DNA from: an uncultured Lachnospiraceae bacterium
GTDB lineage: Bacteria; Bacillota; Clostridia; Lachnospirales; Lachnospiraceae
Assembly: GCA_905235345.1 (NCBI GenBank)
Contig: CAJOLO010000107.1
Coordinates: 1-14,176 of the forward strand
Direction: 5' to 3'
Length of the DNA: 14,176 bases
Shown here: piece after piece, positions 12,969 through 14,176 of the stretch
Position numbering within the stretch: the stretch's first letter is position 1
Layout: each line of letters opens with the position of its first letter
Made by a program: the position numbers and the translations under genes
Notes under the pieces: generated by a model
What the model was told of the DNA's origin: nothing
Database searches by the model: none
The model's input: only the letters and a program-made list of their open reading frames with translations

Positions 12969-13008
12969 CCTTAACCAACCATCTGAAGCCAGTGGGATTG
13001 TGGCAGCC

Positions 13009-14176
13009 TTATTTCAAAAACTCTGTCAAAAACTCATACACCCTCTTTGTGGATGATATGGAAAGTCTCTCATTATAGGTATGTATGTCAAGAATATCCG
13101 GTCCCATCGCCACACAGTCAAGCTCCGCTATCTTAGCCGCAAGAAGTCCGCACTCAAGTCCTGCATGTATCCCTTCCACCACAGGCTTTTGACCGTACAT
13201 CTTCTCATATAATACAACAACCTTCTCCCTTACCTCCGAGTCTTCCCTGTACTCCCATGCGGGATAATCACCCTTTAGTTCAACCTTCCCTTTAAGCATG
13301 GCAGTCAATGCTTCAAGATTCTTTATAACATATTCCTTCCTTGTGGCAACACTGCTTCTCACTGAGTGTTGTATGAATAAATGATCCCTCTTAAGCTCCA
13401 TGATACCGAGATTCAAGGATGTCTCCACAAGTCCCTGAACTGACATACTCATATTCTGAATCCCGTCAGGAACACACATCAGATATGTTATGATCCGTTT
13501 TCTGCTCTCATCAGATAACACCTCAAGATCTTCATAAGCTACGGTTTTATCTTCATCATGGTTATCAACTCTGTCTAAAGTAATCTGAATATCCGGATCA
13601 GATCTGCTATATTCATTCTTCAATTCTGTATTAATATTGTCAATTACAATCCGGGCCCGTTTCTCCAGCTCCTCAATCTCTGCACTATCACCTGCAATAC
13701 ATAACAAAGCCTGCGACTGAATCGGAATTGCGTTATCCTTCTTACCACCCGAAAGTTCCGTCAGCCCATAGTTTATCTCAATTGATAATTCATTAAGAAC
13801 TCTTCCGATCACTTTATTCGCATTGGCTCTGCCCTTATCTATCTCGCAACCTGAATGTCCTCCAAGAAGACCGTCCACCGAAACCCTGTACCATATGACC
13901 TTATTATTATCATATCCTTTATCATCTGATGCTTTCATACCTTTATTGATATCTCCGGGTACATTATCTGACTTATCATCATTCACTAATGTGGATATAC
14001 TCACTCTTTTTACAGGAATCGTCACAAGCGCAGATACTCCTCCCGCACAGCTTGAAAGAAAGATTCCTTCATCCTCAGAATCGAGATTAAGCATCTTATG
14101 TCCCTTTAGCATGGAAAGGTCAATGCCGTCAGCACCTTCCATTCCAACCTCCTCCGACACGGTTATAATGAACTCA
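13009..14176 (-). CDS. pepD: Aminoacyl-histidine dipeptidase (PepD-type, M20 family), 5' end outside the window
   Basis: About 389 residues are visible; full proteins are near 480, so roughly 90-100 N-terminal residues lie beyond the right edge. The frame is open to 14175, reading EFIITVSEEVGMEGADGI; the GTG at 14160 inside it is not a real start. Family motifs: the EEVGMEGA segment with the catalytic/metal Glu pair, LNLDSEDEG with a metal ligand, GGHSGCEIDKGRANA in the lid domain, HAGLECGLL and near the end MGPDILDIHTYNERLSI, whose His is the expected last metal ligand. These enzymes are zinc-dependent cytosolic peptidases that hydrolyse Xaa-His and other dipeptides. No obvious terminator follows the stop. 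Confidence 0.93.
   Translation of the reverse strand, partial: EFIITVSEEVGMEGADGIDLSMLKGHKMLNLDSEDEGIFLSSCAGGVSALVTIPVKRVSISTLVNDDKSDNVPGDINKGMKASDDKGYDNNKVIWYRVSVDGLLGGHSGCEIDKGRANANKVIGRVLNELSIEINYGLTELSGGKKDNAIPIQSQALLCIAGDSAEIEELEKRARIVIDNINTELKNEYSRSDPDIQITLDRVDNHDEDKTVAYEDLEVLSDESRKRIITYLMCVPDGIQNMSMSVQGLVETSLNLGIMELKRDHLFIQHSVRSSVATRKEYVIKNLEALTAMLKGKVELKGDYPAWEYREDSEVREKVVVLYEKMYGQKPVVEGIHAGLECGLLAAKIAELDCVAMGPDILDIHTYNERLSISSTKRVYEFLTEFLK

Noticed and set aside
1..14176. CRISPR arrays, tRNA or rRNA genes, riboswitches, prophage genes
   Set aside because: No regularly spaced direct repeats, no tRNA cloverleaf or rRNA-like sequence, and no recognisable riboswitch core or phage structural gene was seen on either strand by eye.

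Overview
The window reads as chromosomal DNA of a spore-forming member of the Clostridia, most likely a Lachnospiraceae-type gut anaerobe. Four things point there: a cotJABC spore-coat operon, a perfect CIRCE (HrcA) operator, AT-leaning DNA with strong GGAGG-type ribosome sites, and a GH3 beta-glucosidase in the reversed domain order known from rumen and gut Clostridia. The species cannot be named from this sequence. Almost all genes lie on the minus strand; only the EamA-type transporter is on plus.

Layout from left to right: the end of a small inverted-repeat element (1-25); a reversed-domain GH3 glucosidase (33-2447, minus); a complete 203-bp inverted-repeat element with exact 12-bp flanking repeats (2474-2700); a lipoprotein of unknown function (2870-3547, minus) with its own promoter and terminator; a terminator, a remnant small ORF and a palindromic repeat (3718-3898); cotJC-cotJB-cotJA (3847-5424, minus); an orphan NMT1/THI5-like ABC substrate-binding lipoprotein (5564-6586, minus); a cyclophilin-type PPIase lipoprotein (6714-7496, minus); a second, 71-bp copy of the inverted-repeat element (7521-7615); an EamA/DMT transporter (7765-8724, plus); a VanZ-family membrane protein (8743-9258, minus) whose 5' end is tandemly duplicated upstream; a double-hairpin repeat (9486-9550); Lon protease with a sigma-A promoter and CIRCE (9595-11993, minus); a second copy of the palindromic repeat and a terminator (12017-12094); a PlsC-type acyltransferase (12127-12867, minus); and the 3' four-fifths of a PepD-type aminoacyl-histidine dipeptidase running off the right edge (13009-14176, minus).

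The genes are mostly independent housekeeping or accessory units: sugar cleavage, peptide cleavage, proteolysis under heat-shock control, lipid acylation, extracytoplasmic folding. The only clear operon is cotJABC, whose genes touch or nearly touch. Its last gene carries an apparent one-base deletion that moves the final ~20 codons out of frame, so the literal ORF reads on into a palindromic repeat.

I found no defence, CRISPR, phage or secondary-metabolite system. The best candidates for undescribed biology are small non-coding repeats: a MITE-like family with 12-bp target duplications (two complete copies and one end), and a palindromic repeat whose two copies show a compensatory stem change. 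Family identifications come from motif recognition by eye; no database search was run.
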